A stretch of DNA of 42,017 nt, taken from Phoronis australis. Taxonomy: Eukaryota > Phoronida > Phoronidae. The notes under the pieces are model-generated. The model was not told the origin of the DNA and made no database searches. It was given only the letters and a program-made list of their open reading frames with translations. Positions 35,601 to 42,017 of the stretch are shown in pieces. How positions within the stretch are numbered: the first letter of the stretch is position 1; the number at the start of each line of letters is the position of its first letter. Position numbers and translations under genes: made by a program. The stretch covers positions 212,933 through 254,949 of the forward strand of contig NMRA01000209.1 in NCBI GenBank assembly GCA_002633005.1, read 5' to 3'.

Positions 35601-38600
35601 ATAACTTGGCAACAGAAATAAACCTCGTTGAGGAAAAAAACAAAGGGCATTATCTGAAGAAATGACAACTTAACAGTTCTTCTCAAAGAGAGATACCATT
35701 CCTGATCTCAACAAGCAAGACGATTTTTGAATTAACCAGAAAGTAGCCTAAATCAAAAGTTTTTTAAATAGCTCGTTGATATCCTGCTTTTTGAGAGAGA
35801 GTGTTTAGTGTTATGTTTGGGAAACTTAAATTAGTCGGCACAAATAGATATTTTTGCCAATACATGCAGTGTAACAAAATTACTTTCTTATCACTTTTAA
35901 ATAGTTTTCAAAATAATCGGGACAACGTCGAATTTTGACAAAGTTTCAACGCACAAAACCGGTGTAAAAATCCAGCGGCTCGGTAACGGAACCCGTTTCA
36001 ATTCTCACCAAATCTTGACAACATTTCGTCAGTTGTTGTTCAATCCGCGTGATCGAAATCGCAAGTCCATTTCATTATTAATCAGTTAACGGCCGGGCGC
36101 AATAACGTCTGCACAGTTTATTTTGAAAACTACTATACAAATTGTTCATGCACGAAACTGGTTAGAATTCAGTATCGCCAGGACCTACACAAGGGTCTCG
36201 CTAAAATACAGCCAAAATCACGTGTTCTCATTTATAATACATGACAATATCTCACGTAATCTCGCGAAGTCTTGCTTTTAGCAAGGCCGTCGATCATGCC
36301 GGGTATTTGGATCAATAGTAACTCCGCTAATGTCATTCGTGCGCAATTTCTTTACAGAGTCCAGAGTTTCAAACAACGCCATTCAACCCACAAGAATTAC
36401 GTATTCATCACAGAATAACTGCAGGGAAAAAGTGCTTCTTAATCAAGCTGAGGGAAACTTCAATAACAAAATTTCTAACAAAATTGAAGACTATTGCAAC
36501 GGTGTCTTTTGCGAGGTGACTTCTGTCGAAATACATTGCATGGAAAATGTGGTTGAAGGTAAGATCTGCAACCTATTTGGGGAACTTTGAATGGAGAGAC
36601 ACGTGTACATGTACCTTTGTTTGGGTTTTCGCGTATACACGTCTCTTCTTGTAGACTGCATGTATTTGTACGTCTGTTGGTTTACGATTATATGGACTGA
36701 TGTTTCTCGATGTACAACCTTGGAGGCAGTCATAACATAAATATATGTTTGAAGTATCAATTCCATATATTGTAAACCACAAAAAACCCAACCCCATCAG
36801 ACTATCAGCTGTCAAAGTTGGCGCAAATACGGTCTAGCGATCTGTTAATTAGAGGATCTCGAGTTACGAGCCCTTATTGGTCGAAATTATACTACATGGA
36901 ATCGGGACAACCAATCAAAGCATTAGTCATCCTCCTTTAACGTAAACACAAGGATTGGCATACTTGCCCTGATGACAAAACGTAGAATTTTACTGCTATT
37001 CTATGACGTGCAAATCTATTACAAATGTAGATGGTGTGTTATGTACTGACCACGGTGTCACATTTGTCACACGCTGCTAGCCAGAGTTGTGAATTTAACC
37101 CCGCTATCTACTGGCAAAGTGTGGAGTTAGTCCAGTGTTAAATTTGATTAGCGCAAGATTGAACTTTATGCATACAAGTACAGACTCAGCGCACAGATAG
37201 ATGCTGTGTATTTCTGGGTATACATCTCCAAGTTAAACTATTAATTCAAAACTCGACCATAGCCAAGTAGCTACGATAGCCATTTTCGGATATACTGGCG
37301 AAAGGGATTGTTGGCGGAGCATTCTGCGCTTAGGTATCTGAAATTAGTGTTACAACGTTTGGGTTCATCATGGTGTCGTCAAATTATCACTTTTGTGCGG
37401 TGGGATATTCCAACAATTCACCGGAGAATATGCCACGAAGTTCTTAAAATGTGCATGAATGACGAAAATTATGTTGTTTCCCTGTCTACTCGCCCCGCCA
37501 TTCACAGCATCAGAGCGGGTGAAATGAAAGACATATTCGTGTTCTCATAACGAAAAGTTATATGCCTGACAATTCCCACGGGCGACACACCATAGGAGGG
37601 CTATGGCCCCACAATTTTTTCAGTGTTGCGCCTCCCACGATTCCGTATTTTCCCCAGGTTTGCTTTTTAATCGAAAAATCTATCGGACACTTTAAACGGG
37701 ACATTTATCTACGCAGAAGCTGTTTGTGGCGTCTTCGATTCAGCTACATTGTGCCCATAAGCAAGTTGTCTGATATCCATTCGCAGGCGATGACGGCTTA
37801 CGTCGAAGAAGGGAAGCACAACAAATGGAGTCACGTGTGCAGTTTGATTTCGTCGTGAAAGGTCAGTCTATTCACGCGTTTAGAGAAATTTGAACAATTT
37901 GTTTCATTTTCATGATGATTTCATGCTTATCGATGTGAGGACAATCTTAAGCTTCCAATCATTTTCAATTTTTGGAGAAACGTATATCATTACGAAGTAA
38001 ATGTCGCTGTATAGTTGGTAGTGCTCTGAGAGTTTATGTACATTTCGTTAAGCGTAGTCGTCGTGTGGAAATGACGAAATAACAACACTTGTGTCAAACT
38101 AGTTTCAACTCTTGGTGTATTTTGTTCACCCCTTTTTTGACTTGAGATCAGACCACGCTGGTACGAGGATTACGGCTTTCAAGAGCCCTATTCGGGAATA
38201 ATTTAAACGTCCGGCCACACTGTAAGTCAACATCGTGTTTTCAAGACCCCATCTTAAAGTTGTCTCGTTATTCCGAGGCTTAAATGAATGCGCGAAATTC
38301 GACACAACCAACGAAGACCAAAAAAATTGCCCGTCCATAGCTACACATAGTGGTCCGTGGGTTTGGACGTGATTTACGAACAAACCGCATTGCTGTGTTT
38401 TCGCCAATGGGGCAATTCGGAGAATTCTCCTCGCGGTATCGCTGCTGTACTAGTGGTGATTGAATTGCGCATGCATCGCTGTCTGCATGTAAACAGCTGG
38501 TAAAAAGACGGAATCGTTATCAAAATAGGTCGTCGCGCTAAGCCTTATTATTGCTATTTTCCTGGTGCAAGTCTTCGACAGGTGGTCACAAATTCCCAAA

Positions 38601-41600
38601 AGACCTAAGATTACTACAGGCCTGGAGAATTGCGGTCAAAAGGGTCAACCAACTGACAAAAAGTGTGTGGATGCCGAAGCCCCGTGTTTGCTGTATGCAT
38701 TTCTATTGGGAGACTACATAACGTTATTTGGTAAGATTTTAGCAATCTGGTTCTATCGACATCGTTCGGTGATGTTATCCCCACCAATTATACCACTGAA
38801 TAACGGGTTTATTGAGTGGATCTAAGTGTTTTTTTTTCGGAAACTCACCCGGGACTCGAATGCTGGGTAGGCTAACAGCACATATTCACATACTGTGGGT
38901 TGGAGTGCGCCCAATATAAGAGGTGTATGGTGCGTGACGCTCAGAAGTCAAGGTTGACTTTTTTATAGCAGTTTCTCTTCAAAACTATGGTATGTCCAAT
39001 AAAATTCTCTAGATCAATGAGTTTCCTTATTTCATAGCGGACCCCACCCCCAGGACTACCAGATTAGTTACCGAATTAACATGAATAAGCTACATGTAAT
39101 CAGTAAATGTCGTAACATTGCATTGGAATAAAAATTGACACCTAGAATGAATTTTACTTGTTGAGACCAGAAGCACATTTTAAGTGTCATGAAAAAAATA
39201 CACATTATTAAATGACTTTTAGCCTGTTTCACATATTTTAATTCAGATCTTAAATAAGACTTGGGTACAAAGATTATTAGTTTCTACATATAAACATGAA
39301 CATGAAACGTCAAGTATGTTCTGCCCTACAAAAGTAATTTTGTCGTGTTTTCTTTTATAATTTGATAATATTTCTCTGACTATTCTGTTACAGGCGAGAG
39401 AAAACGACAGAAACCAGTCGCCTGATCGTCTATTTTACATTTGGACAAAGTGAAAAGCAACCCTTCAGCAATAACCTGAGAGAATTGAACCTAATTCAGA
39501 AAGTCAGCCCTTGATATGCCTGATTATGGACTCCGTTGCATTGGGGAAATTACAACTGTTGTTTCTTTGTATGCGTATGGTTATTCAGTTTGCCATCTTG
39601 TTTTTAAATACATTGATAATTGTATATTCTCGAATCTTGTGCATAGCAGATTCTTATCCAGCTACCTACAATTGAAAACATACTTTTCTTACATGTGGAA
39701 CTTTTGTTGTAGACAAGTTAACACAAAACTTAAAATTGTTCAAAGGCCTTCTTAAGAAAGCTCTAAAAATAATTACACACACAAACAAATCAAATGCAAA
39801 CAAAGGGAATACTTCATTTTGATCGCTGCACATTTCTATAGGTCAACAGGAAAACGACAATTCGCAAGCGCAATCGGTAATCATTTCAGCTTGATAAAGA
39901 ATAAGCACAACTGCACTGTATGGGCTTTAAAACTGAAGAAATATTGTGGTTTCAATAATTAGCGACAAACTTGCCTGTTGATGAAAAATTTATTCGATCA
40001 TCAAAGTGTAACTTTAACGGGCTTTCTGGTGACAATAAGACAATCGATGCAGTCACTGAATGTAAATTTCGCCATAATGTGTAGAAAATTGAAAGGTTTT
40101 ACCATTAGTATAAACACTTTCTTCTGAAAAGGAAAAGTTAAAGTCACTCAGTGAGAAAGGACAGGTATTTATACCAGATGCTTTTGGTTTTCATTTCAGT
40201 GGCTTATAGAAGCGATTGTAAAAAAGGTCCAGTTTCGGAACTTGGCTTTCCTAATTGTTCCTTTGTTAGTTGTATCCGGTATAGAAAGTAGGCTTTGACA
40301 ACAGATCTGCACTGGGTGGCAAGATCTTGCTGGTTAGCTGCAGTCAAATGCTTAAAACCAGTTTTTGTCCATTCAGAGACGGTGCAGAAGCGATGCATAT
40401 CTCCTCTGCACGGTACAAGCACTGAAACCTAAAAACCAAAGGTCTCGTGAAAACAGACATGATAGATTTCCAGTTCAACGTGTAATAGATTCCCGTTATT
40501 TTTTAGTCTATCGATAGACTTTACGAACAGAAGGTCCACATACCCGGCTCCCGCAACTTCGGGCCTGCACTGCACATACAATCGCGCTTTCCCCGATTCC
40601 CCGAGACAACATGTTGGCCCCCCCCTTATGGTATCCTAGATCCGCCACTGGAATTAAGGCAGTGACTTTGGCGAAGAATTCCAACTCCACTTCTGGTTGC
40701 CGTTAATTTTTTCAGCACGCGCGCGGTAACCTTAAGTACTGAGGTCAACTAAGTCACGTGAATTAGGCAAAGGCTATCGCGAGACTGAGCGAAGCGCGTG
40801 ACACTAGCGCGTGACACTTGCAAAATAGCATGAGAAAGTATCAGTTGAAATTTTTAAGATTTGTGTCCCTTGGACTTTTTATTCGTCAACATGCGTGATT
40901 TCACGTAACTTCCTCAAAATGGCACACGGTAAGATAAACTGGAGCAAACCGCGACAGATTTTCATCGATTTGTTGACTAATTTGTTTCCAGAGTCATGGT
41001 ATGTGTTACTTATAACTCCATGTTCCTATATGTATGGTTCATTCGATTCTATTTGCTGTATTTTGAAATTAGTAACTTTTTGTCGGTATGTACTATCACC
41101 CCTGTATGCCTGCGGCATCCAGGGCGATGTAATTGCCCATTTGTCACGTACCCTTTACAATTGGGCCTGGATTGTAATCTCAACTCACTAACAAATATGG
41201 CGTTGACAGCATAAAAATTCAACATTGATTGATGTGACTGTCACTGATAAATCTGTTAGAACTCATTCCAAACAAAATACTGCTTTAATGTACGAAAAGA
41301 TCCCGAGTGGTATGTCAAGTATCGTAACTCGCATCGCAACAAAGATTAACCCGACTGGCGACTGCCGCGAAGTCGACATCGGCGGGTACCTCAGTTAACT
41401 GGCATCAGTAGAATAAACGTGGAATAATCGTTAAAATAATCACAAACCTTACCTTTGTAAAAGGACGTACTTACTTCCTCTCATAGAAGCACCCTTTCCC
41501 GCAATCTCAGATTCAGTTGGCACGGCTGCAAGCCATTTCACCATGTATTTAAAGGGCACGCGAAATCGAGGCTGCTTAATCTATCACCACTAGTACACGC

Positions 41601-41930
41601 GCGCCCTCTAGTTAATGAAAATTTTCCGAATAGCCCCGTTTGCCAATGGAAAAACTCTGTTTGCTTGCGCACATGTTATCTGTGACATAAATTCTCTTTC
41701 ATTACATGTAGGTTCAGTCAACTCCAGTTCTAACGCCAAGCAAGTTTACAACTCGCTTATGAACGGCATGAATAGTATGATGGACAGCATGACCGCCAGC
41801 GCCAAACGCGGTGATATTGAAGTGAAAATGGGATACTCATCACTAAAGTTCCAGAACATAAGCTTTGACCCAGATTACCCTAAAATAGTGTGTAAACCCG
41901 GAAGTATTCTGCTGGATAACAATCGCTGTG
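14123..41930 (+). CDS. SVEP1: SVEP1 (polydom) homologue: VWA, EGF, sushi and HYR matrix protein (3'-partial, spliced)
   Basis: Recognised coding exons join 14123-14626, 25599-25854, 28223-28399, 29015-29179, 30315-30494, 31378-31557, 31874-32068, 32301-32460, 33472-33560, 34698-34937, 35141-35329, 36358-36558, 37787-37861 and 41712-41930, about 943 residues in one frame. SVEP1 is a very large secreted extracellular matrix protein; vertebrate SVEP1 binds integrin alpha9beta1 and acts in cell adhesion and lymphatic vessel growth. Domain order here (signal peptide, VWA, EGF-like, cysteine-rich GCC2/GCC3, three sushi, two HYR, sushi, linker, cysteine-rich modules) is that of vertebrate SVEP1, and many blocks match closely ([44 protein letters not shown]). 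Only roughly the first quarter of the family's usual 3,500 residues is in the window. A linker part present in vertebrates was not found between 36558 and 37787. Confidence 0.94.
17719..17779 (+). repeat. palindromic element C, copy 2a
   Basis: A 61-bp copy starting ATGGGCGGCGCAGCACTGAA and ending GCGCGCCACCCAT, with a GGGGCTATAGCCCC core. It is slightly shortened in the centre relative to the pair at 13330 and is followed after four bases by copy 2b. Confidence 0.88.
17784..17849 (+). repeat. palindromic element C, copy 2b
   Basis: Copy in the same orientation as 2a, starting ATGGGCGGCACAGCACTGAA and ending GCGCCGTCCAC. The last bases have drifted, and the central stem is partly lost (GATGACTATAGCCCCCAG). 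Confidence 0.85.
18410..18477. repeat. C-run/G-run low-complexity stretch
   Basis: A run of C (GCCCCCCCCCCTCGG) is followed within 50 bp by GGGGAGGGGGGTGAGGGGCTG; the two could pair. Simple-sequence origin is likely. Confidence 0.6.
19300..19425. repeat. imperfect inverted repeat
   Basis: TTGCGTTCAGTTGACGCAAAAC near 19304 is mirrored by CTTGCGTCTACGGAACGCAG near 19402. A similar word, GCGTTCCGTTGACGCAAGAC, is found alone near 949. This may be the remains of a foldback element. Confidence 0.5.
21607..21680 (-). repeat. tRNA-like sequence (SINE head or tRNA pseudogene)
   Basis: Read on the minus strand, 74 bases fit tRNA spacing: A-box-like TTAGCTCTGCTAGC, an anticodon loop CTGCGAA (would read GCG, Arg), and a T loop in GGAGGTTCGAATCTGTC, which matches the B box. 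The first four acceptor positions still pair (one wobble), and four of five T-stem pairs hold, but the anticodon and D stems are broken. So it is not a working tRNA; a tRNA-derived SINE or pseudogene is more likely. Confidence 0.6.
25599..25854 (+). CDS. SVEP1: SVEP1 exon 2: second half of VWA
   Basis: The acceptor is CATTTCAG|GAC, the donor GAAG|GTAATC; phase 0 in, phase 1 out. It encodes [17 protein letters not shown] with the conserved Asp of the VWA metal site, then [20 protein letters not shown] and [14 protein letters not shown], all near-identical to the vertebrate SVEP1 blocks. Joining to exon 1 gives [17 protein letters not shown], which restores a continuous VWA fold. Confidence 0.95.
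25855..28222 (+). other. SVEP1: SVEP1 intron 2, 2.4 kb
   Basis: It carries dispersed repeat A copy 2 (27530-27666) just after a G-rich tract (27473-27490), and TACATGTA at 27450 and 28091. The open frames at 26399 and 27073 show no domain. Confidence 0.75.
27530..27666 (-). repeat. dispersed repeat A, copy 2 (inverted)
   Basis: Reverse-complement match of 11281-11404: AACCACCTTTTGGCATTTGA, ACGCACCGTAAGTT, GTGCTCAAGGTGA, GGCGCCTACTTACCT and AATTTTACCACTA are shared in order. Confidence 0.85.
28223..28399 (+). CDS. SVEP1: SVEP1 exon 3: EGF-like module
   Basis: The acceptor is CCTTCGTAG|AT and the donor CACAG|GTACCG; phase 1 at both ends. It encodes a cysteine-rich module, [14 protein letters not shown] then [20 protein letters not shown], which closely matches the first EGF-like module after the VWA in vertebrate SVEP1. 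The apparent ATG-containing frame beginning at 28162 runs through the intron and is not the start. Confidence 0.93.
28400..29014 (+). other. SVEP1: SVEP1 intron 3
   Basis: 615 bp, AT-rich. I see no repeat or extra exon in it. Confidence 0.75.
29015..29179 (+). CDS. SVEP1: SVEP1 exon 4: GCC2/GCC3 (ephrin-receptor-like) cysteine-rich module
   Basis: The acceptor is TCTTCAG|CC and the donor GCAG|GTTAGT; phase 1 at both ends. It encodes [19 protein letters not shown], then [14 protein letters not shown] and CVCKKGF, the CPxGTY...SSCxxCP...CxCxxG pattern of this module, next to the EGF module as in vertebrate SVEP1. Confidence 0.93.
29180..30314 (+). other. SVEP1: SVEP1 intron 4
   Basis: 1.1 kb, AT-rich. 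An 83-bp GC-neutral part near 29980-30120 contains GTGAATGTCGTGAATGTC, a short tandem duplication. A CCCCTTTAA word at 29821 resembles common foldback-element ends, but no partner was found. No exon recognised. Confidence 0.7.
30315..30494 (+). CDS. SVEP1: SVEP1 exon 5: sushi (CCP) module 1
   Basis: The acceptor is CTTTCAAG|CT and the donor GAAG|GTATGT; phase 1 at both ends, 180 bases. The translation reads [20 protein letters not shown], then [19 protein letters not shown] and [14 protein letters not shown]. The four-cysteine sushi pattern with GTWSG is clear, and FNAACG matches the vertebrate first sushi. It is easily missed because no long ATG-started frame marks it. Confidence 0.93.
30495..31377 (+). 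other. SVEP1: SVEP1 intron 5
   Basis: 883 bp, dominated by the AT-rich foldback sequence described at 30717-30939. A TACATGTA is at 31158-31165. Confidence 0.75.
30717..30939. repeat. AT-rich foldback element
   Basis: Outer ends TACTGGAATAA (about 30717) and TTATTCCAGTA (30929-30939) are inverted. Inside, GGAATAATTACAGTAATAAT plus CGGACTT at 30733-30759 pairs with AAGTCCGATTTATTACTGTA plus ATAATTC...TTATTCC at 30786-30820 around a 26-bp loop. GACATAAGTCC occurs twice (30662, 30781). It is probably a non-autonomous foldback element. Confidence 0.75.
31378..31557 (+). CDS. SVEP1: SVEP1 exon 6: sushi module 2
   Basis: The acceptor is TTTTCAG|TT and the donor AGGG|GTAAGT; phase 1 at both ends, 180 bases. 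It encodes [17 protein letters not shown], then [19 protein letters not shown] and [10 protein letters not shown]. The pattern CxxL..P.NG...C...CxFxCxxGFxLxG...W is a standard sushi module. Confidence 0.94.
31558..31873 (+). other. SVEP1: SVEP1 intron 6
   Basis: 316 bp, AT-rich, nothing recognised. Confidence 0.75.
31874..32068 (+). CDS. SVEP1: SVEP1 exon 7: sushi module 3
   Basis: The acceptor is ACGCAAG|GA and the donor GTTG|GTGAGA; phase 1 at both ends. It encodes [20 protein letters not shown], then [20 protein letters not shown] and [16 protein letters not shown]. The vertebrate third sushi also has an extended first loop (about 65 residues here), so the extra length is expected. Confidence 0.93.
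32301..32460 (+). CDS. SVEP1: SVEP1 exon 8: first part of HYR module 1
   Basis: The acceptor is GTTTCTAG|AT and the donor GAAA|GTAAGC; enters phase 1, leaves phase 2. It encodes [20 protein letters not shown], then [27 protein letters not shown] and the WxxPxATDNSG block define the hyaline repeat (HYR), an Ig-like fold. The phase-2 exit is the only internal split of a module after the VWA. Confidence 0.94.
32515..32857. mobile_element. MITE-like foldback element
   Basis: AAAGGGACACTAAACCCTG at 32516-32534 is mirrored by CAGGGTTTAGTGTCCTTT at 32839-32856, giving 18-bp terminal inverted repeats with one gap, about 343 bp apart. No coding capacity between them. Target-site duplication is not clear; the flanks are TTAT and AAGC. 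Confidence 0.75.
33191..33206. mobile_element. possible hAT-like element terminus
   Basis: TGTAGATCCGCCACTG, preceded by GGCCCCCAAAA. The same ending GGCCCCCCC...TAGATCCGCCACTG occurs at 40618-40651, and an inverted AGTGGCGGATTTACA is at 32483. Shared short ends suggest one element family. Confidence 0.45.
33472..33560 (+). CDS. SVEP1: SVEP1 exon 9: second part of HYR module 1
   Basis: The acceptor is CTTGCAG|G and the donor ATAG|GTATAT; enters phase 2, leaves phase 1; 89 bases. Joined to exon 8 it gives [22 protein letters not shown] then [11 protein letters not shown]. The FxxGxxTxxYxAxDxxGNxxxCxFxVxV end of a HYR module is complete. Confidence 0.93.
33561..34697 (+). other. SVEP1: SVEP1 intron 9
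   Basis: 1.1 kb, AT-rich. I see no repeat family or exon in it. Confidence 0.7.
34698..34937 (+). CDS. SVEP1: SVEP1 exon 10: HYR module 2
   Basis: The acceptor is TCCGTAG|AC and the donor AGAG|GTAAAT; phase 1 at both ends, 240 bases, a whole HYR module in one exon. It encodes [20 protein letters not shown], then [32 protein letters not shown] and [12 protein letters not shown]. [13 protein letters not shown] matches the vertebrate second HYR. Confidence 0.95.
35141..35329 (+). CDS. SVEP1: SVEP1 exon 11: sushi module 4
   Basis: The acceptor is TTTTCAG|AA and the donor TCTG|GTACAT; phase 1 at both ends. It encodes [17 protein letters not shown], then [20 protein letters not shown] and [17 protein letters not shown]. 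The C..P...NG..C...C...C...W..P...C pattern holds; the sushi after the HYR pair of vertebrate SVEP1 has the same layout, including DGVW/NGVW. Confidence 0.93.
35330..36357 (+). other. SVEP1: SVEP1 intron 11
   Basis: 1.0 kb, AT-rich, nothing recognised. Confidence 0.7.
36358..36558 (+). CDS. SVEP1: SVEP1 exon 12: cysteine-containing linker
   Basis: The acceptor is TTTACAG|AG and the donor GAAG|GTAAGA; phase 1 at both ends, 201 bases. It encodes a hydrophilic stretch with [19 protein letters not shown] then IHCMENVVE. It corresponds to the vertebrate linker region following the fourth sushi (the one with a short cysteine cluster), but is weakly conserved; support is mainly frame, phase and order. 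Confidence 0.8.
36559..37786 (+). other. SVEP1: SVEP1 intron 12
   Basis: 1.2 kb. It contains a diverged inverted copy of palindromic element C (37576-37639). In vertebrate SVEP1 some 50 more residues (a Tyr/Gly-rich piece) sit between the parts coded by the flanking exons; I could not find a convincing exon for them here. A TACATGTA is at 36606-36613. Confidence 0.6.
37576..37639 (-). repeat. palindromic element C, single diverged copy
   Basis: Read on the minus strand it starts CGTGGGAGGCGCAACACTGA, passes a GGGGCCATAGCCCT core and ends ATGGTGTGTCGCCCGTG, matching the elements at 13330 and 17719 with more differences. Unlike them it is not paired. Confidence 0.75.
37787..37861 (+). CDS. SVEP1: SVEP1 exon 13: polybasic mini-exon
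   Basis: The acceptor is ATTCGCAG|GC and the donor AAAG|GTCAGT; phase 1 at both ends, 75 bases. It encodes [20 protein letters not shown] then FVVK. Four arginines (codons 37801-37812) precede a beta-strand-like segment; vertebrate SVEP1 has a similar dibasic-then-strand layout (RIKRS...FNIT) at this place. It joins in frame to the exon at 41712. Identified by frame, phases and this resemblance; no long open frame marks it. Confidence 0.72.
40618..40651. mobile_element. possible hAT-like element terminus
   Basis: GGCCCCCCC, then CTAGATCCGCCACTGG. The ending is shared with 33191-33206, and directly abuts repeat B copy 2. The other end of the element was not found. Confidence 0.4.
40650..41139 (+). 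repeat. dispersed repeat B, copy 2 (about 490 bp)
   Basis: Starts GGAATTAAGGCAGTGACTTT and ends CCTGCGGCATCCAGGGCGAT then GTAATTGCC. It aligns with 11662-12147 end to end (shared words TTCCAACTCCACTT, GTGACACTTGCAAAATAGCA, TGTGTCCCTTGGACTTTTTA, CGACAGATTTTCATCGATTT). Confidence 0.88.
41712..41930 (+). CDS. SVEP1: SVEP1 exon 14: linker leading into further cysteine-rich modules
   Basis: The acceptor is ACATGTAG|GT and the donor TGTG|GTGAGT; phase 1 at both ends. It encodes [20 protein letters not shown], a helical Met-rich stretch, then [15 protein letters not shown]. The C.PGS.L....C end matches CRPGSVLRGRMC, which in vertebrate SVEP1 opens a run of cysteine-rich GCC2/GCC3 modules; those should lie right of the window. 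Confidence 0.9.
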
Positions 41931-42017
41931 GTGAGTTAGCAGTGTCATGGATTCAGTTTCAACACTGATCTGAATACTTTCATTATCAGTAGTATACATG
42001 TACTTTATAAAATAGTT

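Larger units (their letters stand above)
37862..41711 (+). other. SVEP1: SVEP1 intron 13, 3.9 kb
   Basis: AT-rich intron carrying a possible hAT-like terminus (40618-40651) immediately followed by dispersed repeat B copy 2 (40650-41139). The open frames at 38565, 39516 and 40895 have no recognisable domain; the last lies within the repeat. TACATGTA is at 39091-39098 and right at the acceptor (41703-41710). Confidence 0.7.

Noticed and set aside
37308-37550. 80-codon open frame as the missing SVEP1 linker exon
   Set aside because: No resemblance to the vertebrate linker and no suitable phase-1 acceptor and donor pair around it.
38565-38825. 86-codon open frame with several Cys, as an extra SVEP1 module
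   Set aside because: No sushi, EGF or GCC2/GCC3 spacing, and exons 13 and 14 join well without it.
40895-41214. Overlapping 98- and 72-codon open frames
   Set aside because: They lie largely within dispersed repeat B and its copy at 11662 does not keep the frame.
1-42017. CRISPR array, bacterial operon, phage or defence island
   Set aside because: Gene structure is eukaryotic with spliced exons; no regularly spaced repeats or prokaryotic gene layout were seen.

Overview
This is a window of animal nuclear DNA: two intron-rich genes with GT/AG exon boundaries, AT-rich introns and intergenic DNA, and many short dispersed repeats. The gene content (a NACHT/WD-repeat protein and a polydom/SVEP1-type matrix protein), the compact introns and the great excess of the palindrome TACATGTA suggest a marine invertebrate, perhaps a non-vertebrate deuterostome such as an amphioxus or hemichordate, with molluscs or other lophotrochozoans also possible. 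The species cannot be fixed from sequence alone. About 8.2 kb (19%) of the window is coding, all on the + strand.

Layout. (1) 698-9894: the 3' part of a NACHT and WD-repeat protein gene of the NWD1/NWD2 family, in six exons. The last exon is a single uninterrupted 4.2-kb block carrying the rest of the NTPase domain, the winged-helix region and all the beta-propeller sequence. The 5' exon(s) lie upstream of the window. The protein ends in a basic, Ser/Pro/Arg-rich tail followed by Cys-Ala-Ile-Met, which fits a CaaX prenylation box. A poly(A) signal is at 10138. (2) 9895-14122: intergenic DNA with dispersed repeats. (3) 14123 to beyond the right edge: the first 14 recognised coding exons of an SVEP1 (polydom) gene. 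In order they give a signal peptide, a VWA domain split by an 11-kb intron, an EGF-like module, a GCC2/GCC3 cysteine-rich module, three sushi modules, two HYR modules, a fourth sushi module, a cysteine-containing linker, a polybasic mini-exon and a linker leading into further cysteine-rich modules. Nearly all junctions are phase 1, as expected for shuffled extracellular modules.

The two genes are unrelated in function as far as can be told: one product is intracellular and NTP-binding, the other is secreted matrix. They are head-to-tail neighbours about 4.2 kb apart, with no sign of shared regulation.

Non-coding DNA holds several repeat families: tandem pairs of about 68-bp palindromic elements (13330, 17719, with a diverged single copy at 37576), a 490-bp repeat present twice (11662, 40650), a 120-bp repeat present in inverted orientation (11281, 27530), a tRNA-like SINE or pseudogene (21607-21680, minus), a foldback element with 18-bp termini inside an SVEP1 intron (32515-32857), an AT-rich hairpin (about 30717-30939) and possible hAT-like termini. 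I found no CRISPR array, operon, intact transposase or reverse transcriptase, and no convincing wholly new system. The best leads are the CaaX tail on the NACHT/WD protein, the TACATGTA excess, the paired palindromic elements, and an SVEP1 linker that looks shortened relative to vertebrates.
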